Positions 32,698-40,937 of a DNA stretch of 64,000 nt are shown piece by piece (the first letter of the stretch is position 1; each line of letters starts with the position of its first letter). The position numbers and the translations under genes are program-made. Source of the DNA: an uncultured Olsenella sp. (GTDB taxonomy: Bacteria > Actinomycetota > Coriobacteriia > Coriobacteriales > Atopobiaceae); assembly GCA_934660915.1 (NCBI GenBank), contig CAKUIF010000007.1, forward strand, positions 65,431 to 129,430, read 5' to 3'. The notes below the pieces were generated by a model. It was not told where the DNA came from and searched no databases. It worked only from the letters and a program-made list of their open reading frames with translations.

Positions 32698-33699
32698 TTA
32701 CTGTCGGATGCTCGGCTTCACGCCGGCGGCAAGAAGCGACGCGATCTCGGTCTCGGTCGCGTTGGAGAGGTCGCCCGAGACCGTGGCTTTGAAGGCCGAC
32801 GACATCGTGGCGAAGTCCACGAGGAACTGCGGCTCCCAGCGGTTCGTCTCGCCGTGGACGATGGCCGCGGCAAAGACGCTGCCGCAGCTGGAGATGTCGG
32901 CCAGCGCCACGTGCTGGGGGAGCGAGAGGAACGTTTCTTCGCGCGTGACCTTGGCGCCGCGGATGCGTGCGACGTCGTAGCGGTCGATCTGGCGCACGAC
33001 GAAGCAAACCGAGCGCAGCGAGTAGTCGTTGAGCATGCCGCGTGCCCAGTTGAGGCAGAAGTCAAAGAGATCGGGCGCCTCGACGCTCGCATGCTCGATG
33101 GAGATGATGTCGTCCTCGGAGGCGACGAGCTCGTCGATGAGGGGCATGAGCTTGCCGATCTTTGCGAGCGCCTCCTCGCGCGACCACATGGTCTCGCGGT
33201 AGTTGAGGTCCATGACGGTCTTGATCCCGCGGCCCTTGCAGGCGCGCAGGGCCTCGATGCACGCGTGGTACATCTCGTCCGAGATCGCGGGCACGACGCC
33301 CGAGAAGAAGAACACCTCGACGCCGTTTAAGATGTGGTCCCAGTCAAAGTCCTCGCGCTGGGCGTTGGCCATCGAGGTGTCGGAGCGGTCGTAGGTGACG
33401 ACGGTCGGGCGGATGGAGCGCCCGCGCTCGGTGTAGTAGAGGCCCATGCGGTGGTTTGAGCGCAGGATGCGCGCGGTGTCGATCCCATAGCGCGCGAGGT
33501 TCATGATGGCGTTCGAGCCGAGGCGGTTCTCGGGCACCACGCTCACGAAGGCGACGCTCTGCCCGAGCTGCGCCAGCGTGGTCGCGACGACGACCTCGGC
33601 GCCGCTGTACGAGATCTCGAGGTTCCTCGCGTCGTCAAGACGCTCGTGGGCAACGGTGGAAAGCCTGATTAGAGGCTCGCCAAAGCAAAGAATGCCCAT
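32698..33699 (-). CDS. PfkB-family sugar-kinase-like protein with altered catalytic motif
   Basis: 333 residues, closest in layout to 2-keto-3-deoxygluconate kinases (CFGEPLIRLS, SYSGAEVVVATTLAQLGQ, PENRLGSNAIMNL, GLYYTERG, MDLNYRETMW). The PfkB signature normally reads D-T-x-G-A-G-D, with the final Asp as catalytic base. Here the reverse-strand codons give ADISSCGSVFAAA, so the GAGD quartet is replaced and the base is Ser. It may be inactive or a sensor. Starts 2 bp after the AEC carrier stop with GGGAG upstream. Confidence 0.82.
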   Translation of the reverse strand: MGILCFGEPLIRLSTVAHERLDDARNLEISYSGAEVVVATTLAQLGQSVAFVSVVPENRLGSNAIMNLARYGIDTARILRSNHRMGLYYTERGRSIRPTVVTYDRSDTSMANAQREDFDWDHILNGVEVFFFSGVVPAISDEMYHACIEALRACKGRGIKTVMDLNYRETMWSREEALAKIGKLMPLIDELVASEDDIISIEHASVEAPDLFDFCLNWARGMLNDYSLRSVCFVVRQIDRYDVARIRGAKVTREETFLSLPQHVALADISSCGSVFAAAIVHGETNRWEPQFLVDFATMSSAFKATVSGDLSNATETEIASLLAAGVKPSIRQ

Positions 33700-33701
33700 G
33701 G

Positions 33702-34628
33702 CTATACTCCCAGGATAAGCACGAGCGAGGTCATCACGACGACGCCCGCGAGGATGGTCAGTGCGTTCGCCATTCCGGCCAGGCCCTTATCGCCGCCGGC
33801 CCACAGGGTGTAGACCGGACCCATCGAAGGCGCCGGCGCCCACGCGAGGACGGCGACGGTCTTGCGGATGACGGGGTCGAAGGGCAGCAGGAACAGCGCG
33901 GCCAGCGACAGCGCGGTTGCAAATACGAAGCGCCAGCTCAGTAGGCGAATCAGTTCAACAACTTTGGCCTTGTTGACCGTGAACCTAATCATAAGCCCGA
34001 TCATGAACATCGCCAAAAAAGAATTCGCGTTGGCAATGGGGTCTATGAGGGTGATGACCTGCTGGGGGATGCGCAGCCCAAAGAGCCCCATAAAGATAAG
34101 GACCACGTAGCAATCGAACGAAACAGACGAGAAGAGCGCACGGGCAAACACCTTTGCCCTGTCGCGGAAGCACTGGTAATCGGTGCCGAGCACGCACGCG
34201 CGGATGAGCGCCCAGGTGCCGCCGGTGCACATGAGCGAGTTGCCGGCGTCAAACAGGCACGTGGCCACGGCCGCCTGAGCGGGGAAGAAGGCCTGCACGA
34301 AGGCGAGGGCGAAGCAGCCGATATTGAAGCCGGCGACGTTTGACTGCTGCAGAATGCGCTCGTCCTTCGGCTTGCCCGCGTAGACGACGAGCGAAAGAAA
34401 GAAGGGCACGGCGTTCGCGGCGAAGCCGATCGCGATGAGGCACAGAAGCGAACGGTCGAGCTCGGACGCCTCGAAGGCGCGGATGATGGCGCAGGGGAGC
34501 GTCAGGTTAAAGACGATCTTTGAGATCAGGCGGTCGGCGCCCTCCCCGAACTTGCCGCTGTGGCCTGCGGCCGTGCCTATGAGGATGATGACGACGAAGG
34601 ACGCGACTTTGGCTAAGACGTCGAGCAT
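33702..34628 (-). CDS. AEC-family (auxin efflux carrier-like) transporter
   Basis: 308 residues with about ten hydrophobic spans, typical for the AEC family of malate, malonate or other organic-acid carriers (LAKVASFVVIILIGTAAGHSG; FNLTLPCAIIRAF; the mid-protein NVAGFNIGCFALAF). The ATG at 34628 is preferred: the alternative GTG start at 34682 lies inside the terminator of the upstream gene. First gene of the operon carrier, PfkB-like protein, DUF956. Likely an organic-acid permease; substrate unknown. Confidence 0.8.
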   Translation of the reverse strand: MLDVLAKVASFVVIILIGTAAGHSGKFGEGADRLISKIVFNLTLPCAIIRAFEASELDRSLLCLIAIGFAANAVPFFLSLVVYAGKPKDERILQQSNVAGFNIGCFALAFVQAFFPAQAAVATCLFDAGNSLMCTGGTWALIRACVLGTDYQCFRDRAKVFARALFSSVSFDCYVVLIFMGLFGLRIPQQVITLIDPIANANSFLAMFMIGLMIRFTVNKAKVVELIRLLSWRFVFATALSLAALFLLPFDPVIRKTVAVLAWAPAPSMGPVYTLWAGGDKGLAGMANALTILAGVVVMTSLVLILGV

Positions 34629-34654
34629 AACGGGGTTGAGCTCCCAACTTGAGG

Positions 34655-34690
34655 CAGTAAAAGGGTGAGGGCCGGCTGGCACCGGCCCTC
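34655..34690 (-). terminator. Terminator of the STM3941-like gene
   Basis: On the minus strand GAGGGCCGG, loop TGCCAG, CCGGCCCTC (34667-34690) and then a T-rich run. It lies 27 bp after the stop at 34717. Confidence 0.8.
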
Positions 34691-34716
34691 AAAGGAAAGG
34701 CACTTATATATAGGTT

Positions 34717-35280
34717 CTAGTACTTGGGCTTGCGGATGCGGCTAACCTTCTCGGGGTGGAAACGCTTGACTGCGGCAAGTCCGTCCTGCGCGTTGACGCG
34801 GTCGCTCGCTTTCTTGAACTGGATGCGGATCGGAGCGAAGCCCATGTCCATGTTTGCCTGGGCGAGGCGCGCCTGGCGTCGGTTGCGGGTCTTGACCCAC
34901 GCGTCGTAGTCCACGGGGACCGCGCATAGGAAGGTGTCGTCCTTGAGCTTAAGAAGGTGCACGTCCGCGATCTGGTCCCAAGGGGTAAAGCCCGAGCCCA
35001 TGGAGTCGGTGTTGTCGGTGATGCCCTTCTCGTCGATGACGATGGCGTTGCGGCGACGAATGATCTTCGTGATGTTCGAGCCGATGATGAAGGCCGAGAC
35101 GGGAAGCATGACCCAACCCATGCCTACCTTCATGATGAGGAGGTTCTCGGCGTAGGGCAAAGGCTGCGTGAGCACGAGGATCGCGCCGAGCAGAAGGCAG
35201 GCTCCCATAAACAAATAAGAAGCGAGGAGAACGACGTTCGCGTTGATGGCGAGCTTCTCGCCTTCCATGGCACGGGACAT
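34717..35280 (-). CDS. STM3941-like two-TM membrane protein
   Basis: 187 residues. Two hydrophobic spans (about residues 15-37 and 48-70) are followed by a PH-like soluble part (IVIDEKGITDNTDSMGSGFTPW, IADVHLLKL), the layout of STM3941-type proteins. AAGGAG lies 6 bp before the ATG at 35280. Role unknown. It has its own terminator. Confidence 0.7.
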   Translation of the reverse strand: MSRAMEGEKLAINANVVLLASYLFMGACLLLGAILVLTQPLPYAENLLIMKVGMGWVMLPVSAFIIGSNITKIIRRRNAIVIDEKGITDNTDSMGSGFTPWDQIADVHLLKLKDDTFLCAVPVDYDAWVKTRNRRQARLAQANMDMGFAPIRIQFKKASDRVNAQDGLAAVKRFHPEKVSRIRKPKY

Positions 35281-35636
35281 CCGCGACTCCTTCCTGAGTG
35301 CGTGCGGGCGCACGCGAGTAATTGCGTTGGCTGAATCATAGGTAATCTTGTCTCTCTAATCGAGCACAACTCGCGAAATATGAAGAAAACGTGTGTAGAA
35401 TTGACGAATAATAGCGTACTGTCAATCAGCATGGGGGTACAAAACGAACAGGACAAGAACAAAAAATGGCGAAACCGTGATGAAAACCCAAAAAAGCCAA
35501 TCACGCCCAACAAACTCTGTGACGGAAATATGATTCATGCCAACAAACCTCCACAGGAGTAGAACCCGCAAGGGCGGAGGTACTGGCCAGGTTCAGGTTC
35601 TGCACACACAAGGAAAGAACGGAGAGGAGTAGGAGA
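35281..35636. promoter_or_regulatory. Control region of the fructose-type PTS operon
   Basis: 356 bp, AT-rich in the middle, no credible gene. ATTGAC (35400-35405) and GTCAAT (35421-35426) form a dyad with a 15-bp spacer, a possible operator. Closer to the gene, CCTCC...GGAGG (about 35549-35580) could form a leader hairpin. AAGGAAAG and GGAGAGG provide the ribosome binding site for the IIB gene. Confidence 0.45.
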
Positions 35637-35963
35637 ATGGCAGGCAAGAAGTTCATCGTTGGCGTTACCGCTTGTCAGATCGGCATCGCCCACACGTTTA
35701 TGGCTGCCGAGTCCTTGCAGCAGGCCATCGAGGCCCGCGGCTGCGAGGCCAAGATCGAGACCCAGGGCGCGACCGGTGCCGAGAACGTCATCACCGATGA
35801 GGACCTCGCTCGCGCCGACGCCGCTATCATCGCGGCCGACGTCAAGATCAAGCACGGCGAGCGCTTTGACCCCATCCCCACGCTGAGCTGCAAGACCAAT
35901 GAGGTTATGACGCCGGAGACCGCTCTTGGCGTTGTTGACGAGGTTCTGGAGGCGATTGAGTAA
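35637..35963 (+). CDS. PTS fructose-type subunit IIB
   Basis: 108 residues, fructose-class IIB. The phosphorylated Cys lies in VTACQIGIAHTFMAAESL (Cys 13). The usual family reading is C-P-T-G-I-A-H-T; here it is C-Q-I-G-I-A-H-T. A IIA partner is not encoded next to it; a fructose-type IIA lies at 47452. Two bp separate it from the IIC gene. Confidence 0.9.
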   Translation: MAGKKFIVGVTACQIGIAHTFMAAESLQQAIEARGCEAKIETQGATGAENVITDEDLARADAAIIAADVKIKHGERFDPIPTLSCKTNEVMTPETALGVVDEVLEAIE

Positions 35964-35965
35964 CA

Positions 35966-37102
35966 ATGGCAGAGATTAAGCGCAAGAACGCAAAGAAGAA
36001 GAGCGCCGGCCGTCAGGCATGGGATGCTGTTCTTACCGGTATTTCGTACATGATCCCGTTCATCGTCGGCGGCGGCGTGCTTTGGGGCATCGCCAAGGCC
36101 ATGGGCGGCTACAACATCGCGGCCGACATGAAGGCCCTGGTTGCCGACGGCGGCAGCTACAAGGACTACACGCTCGCCATGGTGATCTACTCCATCGGCT
36201 CCGCGATCTTCGACGTGTGCGTGCCGGTCATCGGCGCCTACACCGCCTACGCCCTCTCCGATAAGCCCGGCCTCGCTCCTGGCTTCGCTGTCGGCGTCAT
36301 CTCCAACACCATCAAGGCCGGCTTCCTCGGCGCGGTCGTCGGCGGCATCGTCGCTGGCTACGTCGTGAACTTCCTGAAGGATGCCTCCAAGAAGGTCCCG
36401 AGCTCCGTCCAGTCCGTGTTCCCGATCCTGATCATCCCGGTCGTCGGCACCATGGTCACCTCCCTGCTTATGTGGTACGTCATCGGTGTGCCCATCGGCT
36501 GGTTCATGACCGCCATCACCTCCCTGCTGACCAACCTCCAGGGCGTCGGCGGCGCTGTCTTCGGCGCGGCCATCGGTATCGGCATGTCCACCGACCAGGG
36601 CGGCCCGATCTCCAAGGCAGTCGCTCTCGTGGCCAACGGCCTCAACGCCGACGGCATCCTCGGGCCCGCGGCCTGCAAGATGTGCGGCGGCATGCAGAAC
36701 CCGCTCGGCGTCTGCTTCGCTCAGATCATCGACCGCTTCGCCGGCAAGAAGAAGTTCACCGAGAAGGAGCGCTCCACCACTGTCTCCGGCCTCGTCCTCG
36801 CCTGCTGCTACATCCAGGAGTACGTCATCCCGTTCCTGGTTCAGGACACCTGGCGCTGCATCGTCCCCTGCATGATCGGTGGCGCTATCTCCGGCGGCCT
36901 CTGCGGCTTCTTCGCCCTTGAGTCCGCGGCTGTCCACGGCGGCGTCTTCGTCATCCCGATGATGAGCAACCCGCTCCAGTTCGTCCTGTTCTGGTTCGCC
37001 GGCGCTGCCGTCAACGGCATCCTGTACTTCCTCCTCCGCAAGCCCGTCAGCGAGGAAGGCGACATGGCCGGCAACGGCGTCCTCGACCAGCTCCTCGGCT
37101 AG
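35966..37102 (+). CDS. PTS fructose-type subunit IIC
   Basis: 378 residues, multi-span membrane channel of the FruA/FrwC class (GISYMIPFIVGGGVLWGIAKA, FAVGVISNTIKAGFLGA, IGMSTDQGGPISKAVALVANG). Fructose-class systems commonly phosphorylate at C1. It is followed by a strong hairpin at 37124. Confidence 0.9.
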   Translation: MAEIKRKNAKKKSAGRQAWDAVLTGISYMIPFIVGGGVLWGIAKAMGGYNIAADMKALVADGGSYKDYTLAMVIYSIGSAIFDVCVPVIGAYTAYALSDKPGLAPGFAVGVISNTIKAGFLGAVVGGIVAGYVVNFLKDASKKVPSSVQSVFPILIIPVVGTMVTSLLMWYVIGVPIGWFMTAITSLLTNLQGVGGAVFGAAIGIGMSTDQGGPISKAVALVANGLNADGILGPAACKMCGGMQNPLGVCFAQIIDRFAGKKKFTEKERSTTVSGLVLACCYIQEYVIPFLVQDTWRCIVPCMIGGAISGGLCGFFALESAAVHGGVFVIPMMSNPLQFVLFWFAGAAVNGILYFLLRKPVSEEGDMAGNGVLDQLLG

Positions 37103-37123
37103 TCCCCTGCACGTTCGCTCCGC

Positions 37124-37165
37124 CAGGGCGGGGAGACTCCACGGCGTGTCTCCCCGCCCTTCTTT
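37124..37165 (+). terminator. Terminator-like hairpin inside the sugar/CoA gene cluster
   Basis: AGGGCGGGGAGAC and GTCTCCCCGCCCT pair around an 8-bp loop, followed by TCTTTGT. It separates PTS IIB/IIC from the aldolase and downstream genes and may reduce read-through. Confidence 0.75.
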
Positions 37166-37258
37166 GTAAACGCCGTACCCACGTAACCGCTTTCGGCTGG
37201 TCGAAATAGCTCCCGCCGGCGAGTCAGGCACACAGAAAAGGTTAGGAAGGACTCAGGC

Positions 37259-38149
37259 ATGTACACCTCAATGAAGGAAATTCTCCAGCACGCAAGCGTC
37301 AACCACTACGCGGTTCCCGCTCCGAACTGCCCCAGCTACAACATGGTCAAGGCCGCCTGCATGGCAGCCGAGGCAAAGAAGTCCGCGGTCATCCTGGACC
37401 TGTCTCCCCGTCAGTTCAAGATGAACGCCACCCCTGAGGTCTGGGCCCCCATGGTCAAGGCCATCGCAGAGCCCCTGAACGTCCCCGTGGCGCTTAACCT
37501 CGACCACGGCGCGGAGTTCGAGGACATCTGCCGCTGCATCAAGGCCGGCTTCTCGAGCGTCATGTGCGACGCCTCCAGCCTGCCTTTCGAAGAGAATATT
37601 CGCCGCGTCCAGCAGGTCGTGGCTTTTGCCCACTCCCACGGCGCCTCTGTCGAGGCCGAGCTCGGCCACGTCGGCCAGGCCGCCGAGGGTGATGGCCGTT
37701 CCGACGACATGTACACCAACGTGGACATGGCCGTCGAGTTCGTCGAGCGCACCGGCTGCGACTGCCTGGCCGTCGCCATCGGCACCGCTCACGGCAAGTA
37801 CCCCGCCGACTACGTGCCCCGCCTCGACTTCGGCCGACTCGCCGAAATCAAGGCCGCCCTTGGCCAGAACTACCCGCTCGTGCTCCACGGCGGCTCCGGC
37901 GCAGGCGACGAGAACTTCCAGAAGGCCGTCGCCGGTGGCATCAACAAGGTGAACCTGTGGACCGACTACTCCCGCGCCTACGTCGGCGCCGTCCGCGAGT
38001 TCCTCGCGGCCAACGAGAGCCCGGACTACATCTTTGTTGCGACCGACGCTGAGGAGAAGGCCTCCAAGTGGCTTGAGCGCTACATGGACCTCTTTGGCTC
38101 CGCCGGCCGTTACCAGTTCTCCGACGACAAGATGGAAGAGACGGACTAA
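37259..38149 (+). CDS. Class II (ketose-bisphosphate) aldolase
   Basis: 296 residues, zinc-dependent fructose/tagatose-bisphosphate aldolase family. Family marks: HYAVPAPNCPSYNM, ALNLDHGAEFEDI (metal His and Asp), VEAELGHVGQ (zinc Glu), GTAHGKYP (His), LVLHGGSGAG (His), and KVNLWTDYSRAY. It would release DHAP and an aldehyde. The substrate is presumably the PTS product; the following glycerate kinase hints that the aldehyde half ends as glycerate. GGAAGG upstream of the ATG. Confidence 0.9.
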   Translation: MYTSMKEILQHASVNHYAVPAPNCPSYNMVKAACMAAEAKKSAVILDLSPRQFKMNATPEVWAPMVKAIAEPLNVPVALNLDHGAEFEDICRCIKAGFSSVMCDASSLPFEENIRRVQQVVAFAHSHGASVEAELGHVGQAAEGDGRSDDMYTNVDMAVEFVERTGCDCLAVAIGTAHGKYPADYVPRLDFGRLAEIKAALGQNYPLVLHGGSGAGDENFQKAVAGGINKVNLWTDYSRAYVGAVREFLAANESPDYIFVATDAEEKASKWLERYMDLFGSAGRYQFSDDKMEETD

Positions 38150-38154
38150 CACCC

Positions 38155-39306
38155 ATGACGAGGTTCCTCTTCGCATGCGACTCATTCAAGGGCACCATCT
38201 CCTCGGCCCGCTCCGCTGAGCTTCTGGCCGAGGAGGCCTCGTCCTTCTTTCCGGACGCGACCTTCGACTCGCTCGAGGTCGCCGACGGCGGGGAGGGGAC
38301 GGTCGACGCCCTCGTGGCCTCGCTCGGCGGCGAGCGCGTGACGCTTACCGTGTCCGACCCGCTGGGCCGCCCCGTCGAGGCGAGCTACGGGCTTCTTCCC
38401 GGGGGCCTCGCGGTCATCGAGATGGCCGCCGCCTCCGGTCTGCCCCTGCTTTCCCTTGCGGAGAGGGACCCTCGCCTTACCAGTACCTACGGCACCGGCG
38501 AGCTGATCGCCGACGCCATCGCACGCGGCGTGAGCGACATCACGCTCGCCATCGGCGGCTCTGCCACCAACGACTGCGGCATGGGGGCCATGCGCGCCCT
38601 CGGTGCCCGCTTCCTCGATGAGTTCGGCGCCGAGCTCACGGGCACCGGCTCTGACCTCGCCCGCGTCGGCTCCATCGACCTTTCCGGCATGGACGGGCGC
38701 GTGGCCCAGACGAGCTTCCACGTGATGTGCGACGTCGACAACCCGCTCGTTGGGCCCCGCGGCGCCACTTACGTCTTTGGCCCCCAGAAGGGCGCCGACC
38801 CCGCCTGCGCCGACGAGCTCGAGGCCGGCATGAAAAGCTACGCCGCCGTGCTCGCCGCCACCTTTGGCTGCGATGTCTCCGCCGAACCCGGCATGGGCGC
38901 CGCGGGCGGCCTCGGCGCCGCCGCGCGCCTCTTCCTCAACGCCGAGGTTGTGGGCGGCGTCGACCGCGTGCTCGACCTCGTCGGCTTCGACGAGGCGCTC
39001 GCCGACTGCGACCTCTGTGTGACGGGGGAGGGCCACGCCGACTCCCAGTCCGCCCACGGCAAGGTCGTCTCGGGCGTCGCTGCGCGCTGCCGCAAGGCGG
39101 GCGTGCCCTGCGTCGCCGTCGTCGGCGGCATGAGCGCCGACGCGACCGAGCTTATTGGCTCTGGCGTCGACGCGCTCGTTCCCACGGTGATCGACGTCTC
39201 CTCCATCGAGGAGGTTCTCGCGGCGGCGGAGGTCAACTTCCGCTTGGCTGCCCAGCGCACGTTCGCGCTTCTTTCCATCGGCGGCAAATTGGGGGTAAAA
39301 CGATGA
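38155..39306 (+). CDS. Glycerate 2-kinase (GarK/GlxK family)
   Basis: 383 residues, the normal length. Opening FACDSFKGTISSARSAELLAEE, then VADGGEGTVDAL, and IGGSATNDCGMGAMRALG, all typical of bacterial glycerate kinases, which phosphorylate D-glycerate at O2. It starts 5 bp after the aldolase stop, and its stop TGA overlaps the next start ATG (ATGA). This ties it firmly to both the aldolase and the acyl-CoA ligase. Confidence 0.92.
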   Translation: MTRFLFACDSFKGTISSARSAELLAEEASSFFPDATFDSLEVADGGEGTVDALVASLGGERVTLTVSDPLGRPVEASYGLLPGGLAVIEMAAASGLPLLSLAERDPRLTSTYGTGELIADAIARGVSDITLAIGGSATNDCGMGAMRALGARFLDEFGAELTGTGSDLARVGSIDLSGMDGRVAQTSFHVMCDVDNPLVGPRGATYVFGPQKGADPACADELEAGMKSYAAVLAATFGCDVSAEPGMGAAGGLGAAARLFLNAEVVGGVDRVLDLVGFDEALADCDLCVTGEGHADSQSAHGKVVSGVAARCRKAGVPCVAVVGGMSADATELIGSGVDALVPTVIDVSSIEEVLAAAEVNFRLAAQRTFALLSIGGKLGVKR

Positions 39307-40919
39307 TCAGCGGCGCTTCTTGCTGGAACCAGTCGGTTCAGCAGGGGATGTCCCTTGTGCGCGCGGGCGATCGCGACGTGTACACCTTCGACGCCGCCGA
39401 GCCCACGCTCTACGCGCAGCTCGCCGCCACCGCGGCAAGGACGCCCGACGCCGTGGCCATCGTCGACGACTGGGGCCACTGCACCACGTTCGCGCAGCTC
39501 AAGAACTATGCCGACGATCTGGCAGGGTACCTTTGCGCGAACGCGAACGTACGGGCGGGTGACCGCGTGGGCCTGCTCATGCACGCCGACGCCGAGTTCG
39601 CCGTTGCCTTCTACGCCATCTCGAAGGCCGGTTGCACCTGCGTGCCCATCCCGACCAAGTACCGTGAGCCGGAGGTCGCCTCCATCGCGCGTGCCGCCGA
39701 CTTGAAGGCGCTCATTATGGGCGAGGAGTTCGAGCCGTGGCGCCAGAGCCTCCCGGTGCGCCCCTCCGAGACCGTCGTCGCCACGAATTGCGAGAAGGGC
39801 TTCGGTTTCCCGCAGGCCCAGGGCTTCGCCCCCGTGTGCGAGGCATGCGGCGGCCCGGACGACGCGGCCATCATGATGTTCACCAGCGGCACCACCTCCG
39901 GCGCCAAGGGCGTCATGCTCACGAACCGCAATGTCGTCCACGCCACGATGGTCTACCAGCGCCTCATGGGCACCACGCCCGCCGACCGCTGCCTGATCCC
40001 GATCCCCATCTACCACGTCACGGGCCTCATCGCGCTTCTTGTCCAGTTCGTGTACGTGGGCGCGACGACCTACCTCCACCGGCTCTTTGACGCGAGGCGC
40101 GTGCTCGCCTCCGTGCGCGACGACCAGATCACCTACCTCCACGGGTCGCCGACCTCCTTCGCGGAGCTCGTGCCCCTGCGCGACGAGTTCCCGGCGCTTC
40201 CCTCGGTGCGCTGCATGCTCTCGGGCTCGAGCTACGAGCCCGTGGCCACGATGCGCCGCTTCCACGAGTGGATGCCCACCGCGACGTTCCAGGTGGTCTA
40301 CGGCATGACCGAGACCGCGAGCCCGGCGCTCCTCTTTCCGCTCGACTCGCCGACCTCCGTGTACGCCGGCGCCACCGGCAAACCGGTCCCCGGCGTCGAC
40401 GCCAGGATCGTCGACGAGGACGGCGCCGACGTCGCCTGCGGGCAGACCGGCGAGCTCCTGCTGCGCGGCGCCTGCGTGACGGGCAGCTACTTCCGCCACG
40501 ACGGCGGCGAGATCGAGCCGGACGGGTGGCTCCACACCGGCGACCTCGCCTACGCCAACGACGAGGGCATGGTCTGGGTCGTCGACCGCAAGAAGGACAT
40601 GATCAACCGCGGCGGCGAGAAGGTCTGGTGCTCGGCGCTCGAGGAGGTCCTCTGCGAGCTCGACGGCGTCTCGGAGGCCTGCGTGGCCGGCATGCCCGAC
40701 AAGCTCTACGGCGAGGTCCCCGTGGCGGCCATCGTGCGCGCCGCCGGGTCGCAGATCTCGGCGGAGGACATCCAGGCCGCGCTCGCGTCCAGGATCGCCC
40801 ACTTCAAGATTCCCGTCGCCTTCGCCTTCGTGGACAAGATCCCCCAGACGAGGGGCGATAAGCCCAACAGGTCCGCCGTTCGCGACGCGGTCCTCGCAAC
40901 CCTCGGCAACCAGTCGTAA
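39303..40919 (+). CDS. AMP-forming acyl-CoA synthetase
   Basis: 538 residues, ANL superfamily. The P-loop is MMFTSGTTSGAKGVML at about 191-206, the A5 motif YGMTETASP near 332, and A7/A8 DGWLHTGDLAY and DRKKDMINRGGEK. The catalytic Lys of the C-terminal domain appears in QTRGDKPNRSAV (about 520). It activates a carboxylic acid as an acyl-CoA. The N-terminal length is family-normal when started at the ATG within the ATGA overlap with glycerate kinase. Substrate unknown; short or hydroxylated acids fit the downstream enzymes. Confidence 0.9.
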   Translation: MISGASCWNQSVQQGMSLVRAGDRDVYTFDAAEPTLYAQLAATAARTPDAVAIVDDWGHCTTFAQLKNYADDLAGYLCANANVRAGDRVGLLMHADAEFAVAFYAISKAGCTCVPIPTKYREPEVASIARAADLKALIMGEEFEPWRQSLPVRPSETVVATNCEKGFGFPQAQGFAPVCEACGGPDDAAIMMFTSGTTSGAKGVMLTNRNVVHATMVYQRLMGTTPADRCLIPIPIYHVTGLIALLVQFVYVGATTYLHRLFDARRVLASVRDDQITYLHGSPTSFAELVPLRDEFPALPSVRCMLSGSSYEPVATMRRFHEWMPTATFQVVYGMTETASPALLFPLDSPTSVYAGATGKPVPGVDARIVDEDGADVACGQTGELLLRGACVTGSYFRHDGGEIEPDGWLHTGDLAYANDEGMVWVVDRKKDMINRGGEKVWCSALEEVLCELDGVSEACVAGMPDKLYGEVPVAAIVRAAGSQISAEDIQAALASRIAHFKIPVAFAFVDKIPQTRGDKPNRSAVRDAVLATLGNQS

Positions 40920-40937
40920 AGGAAGGAAACCAAGAGC

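Noticed and set aside
35540..35636. Known riboswitch before the fructose-type PTS
   Set aside because: A CCTCC/GGAGG hairpin is possible, but no conserved core of a known riboswitch class could be recognised.
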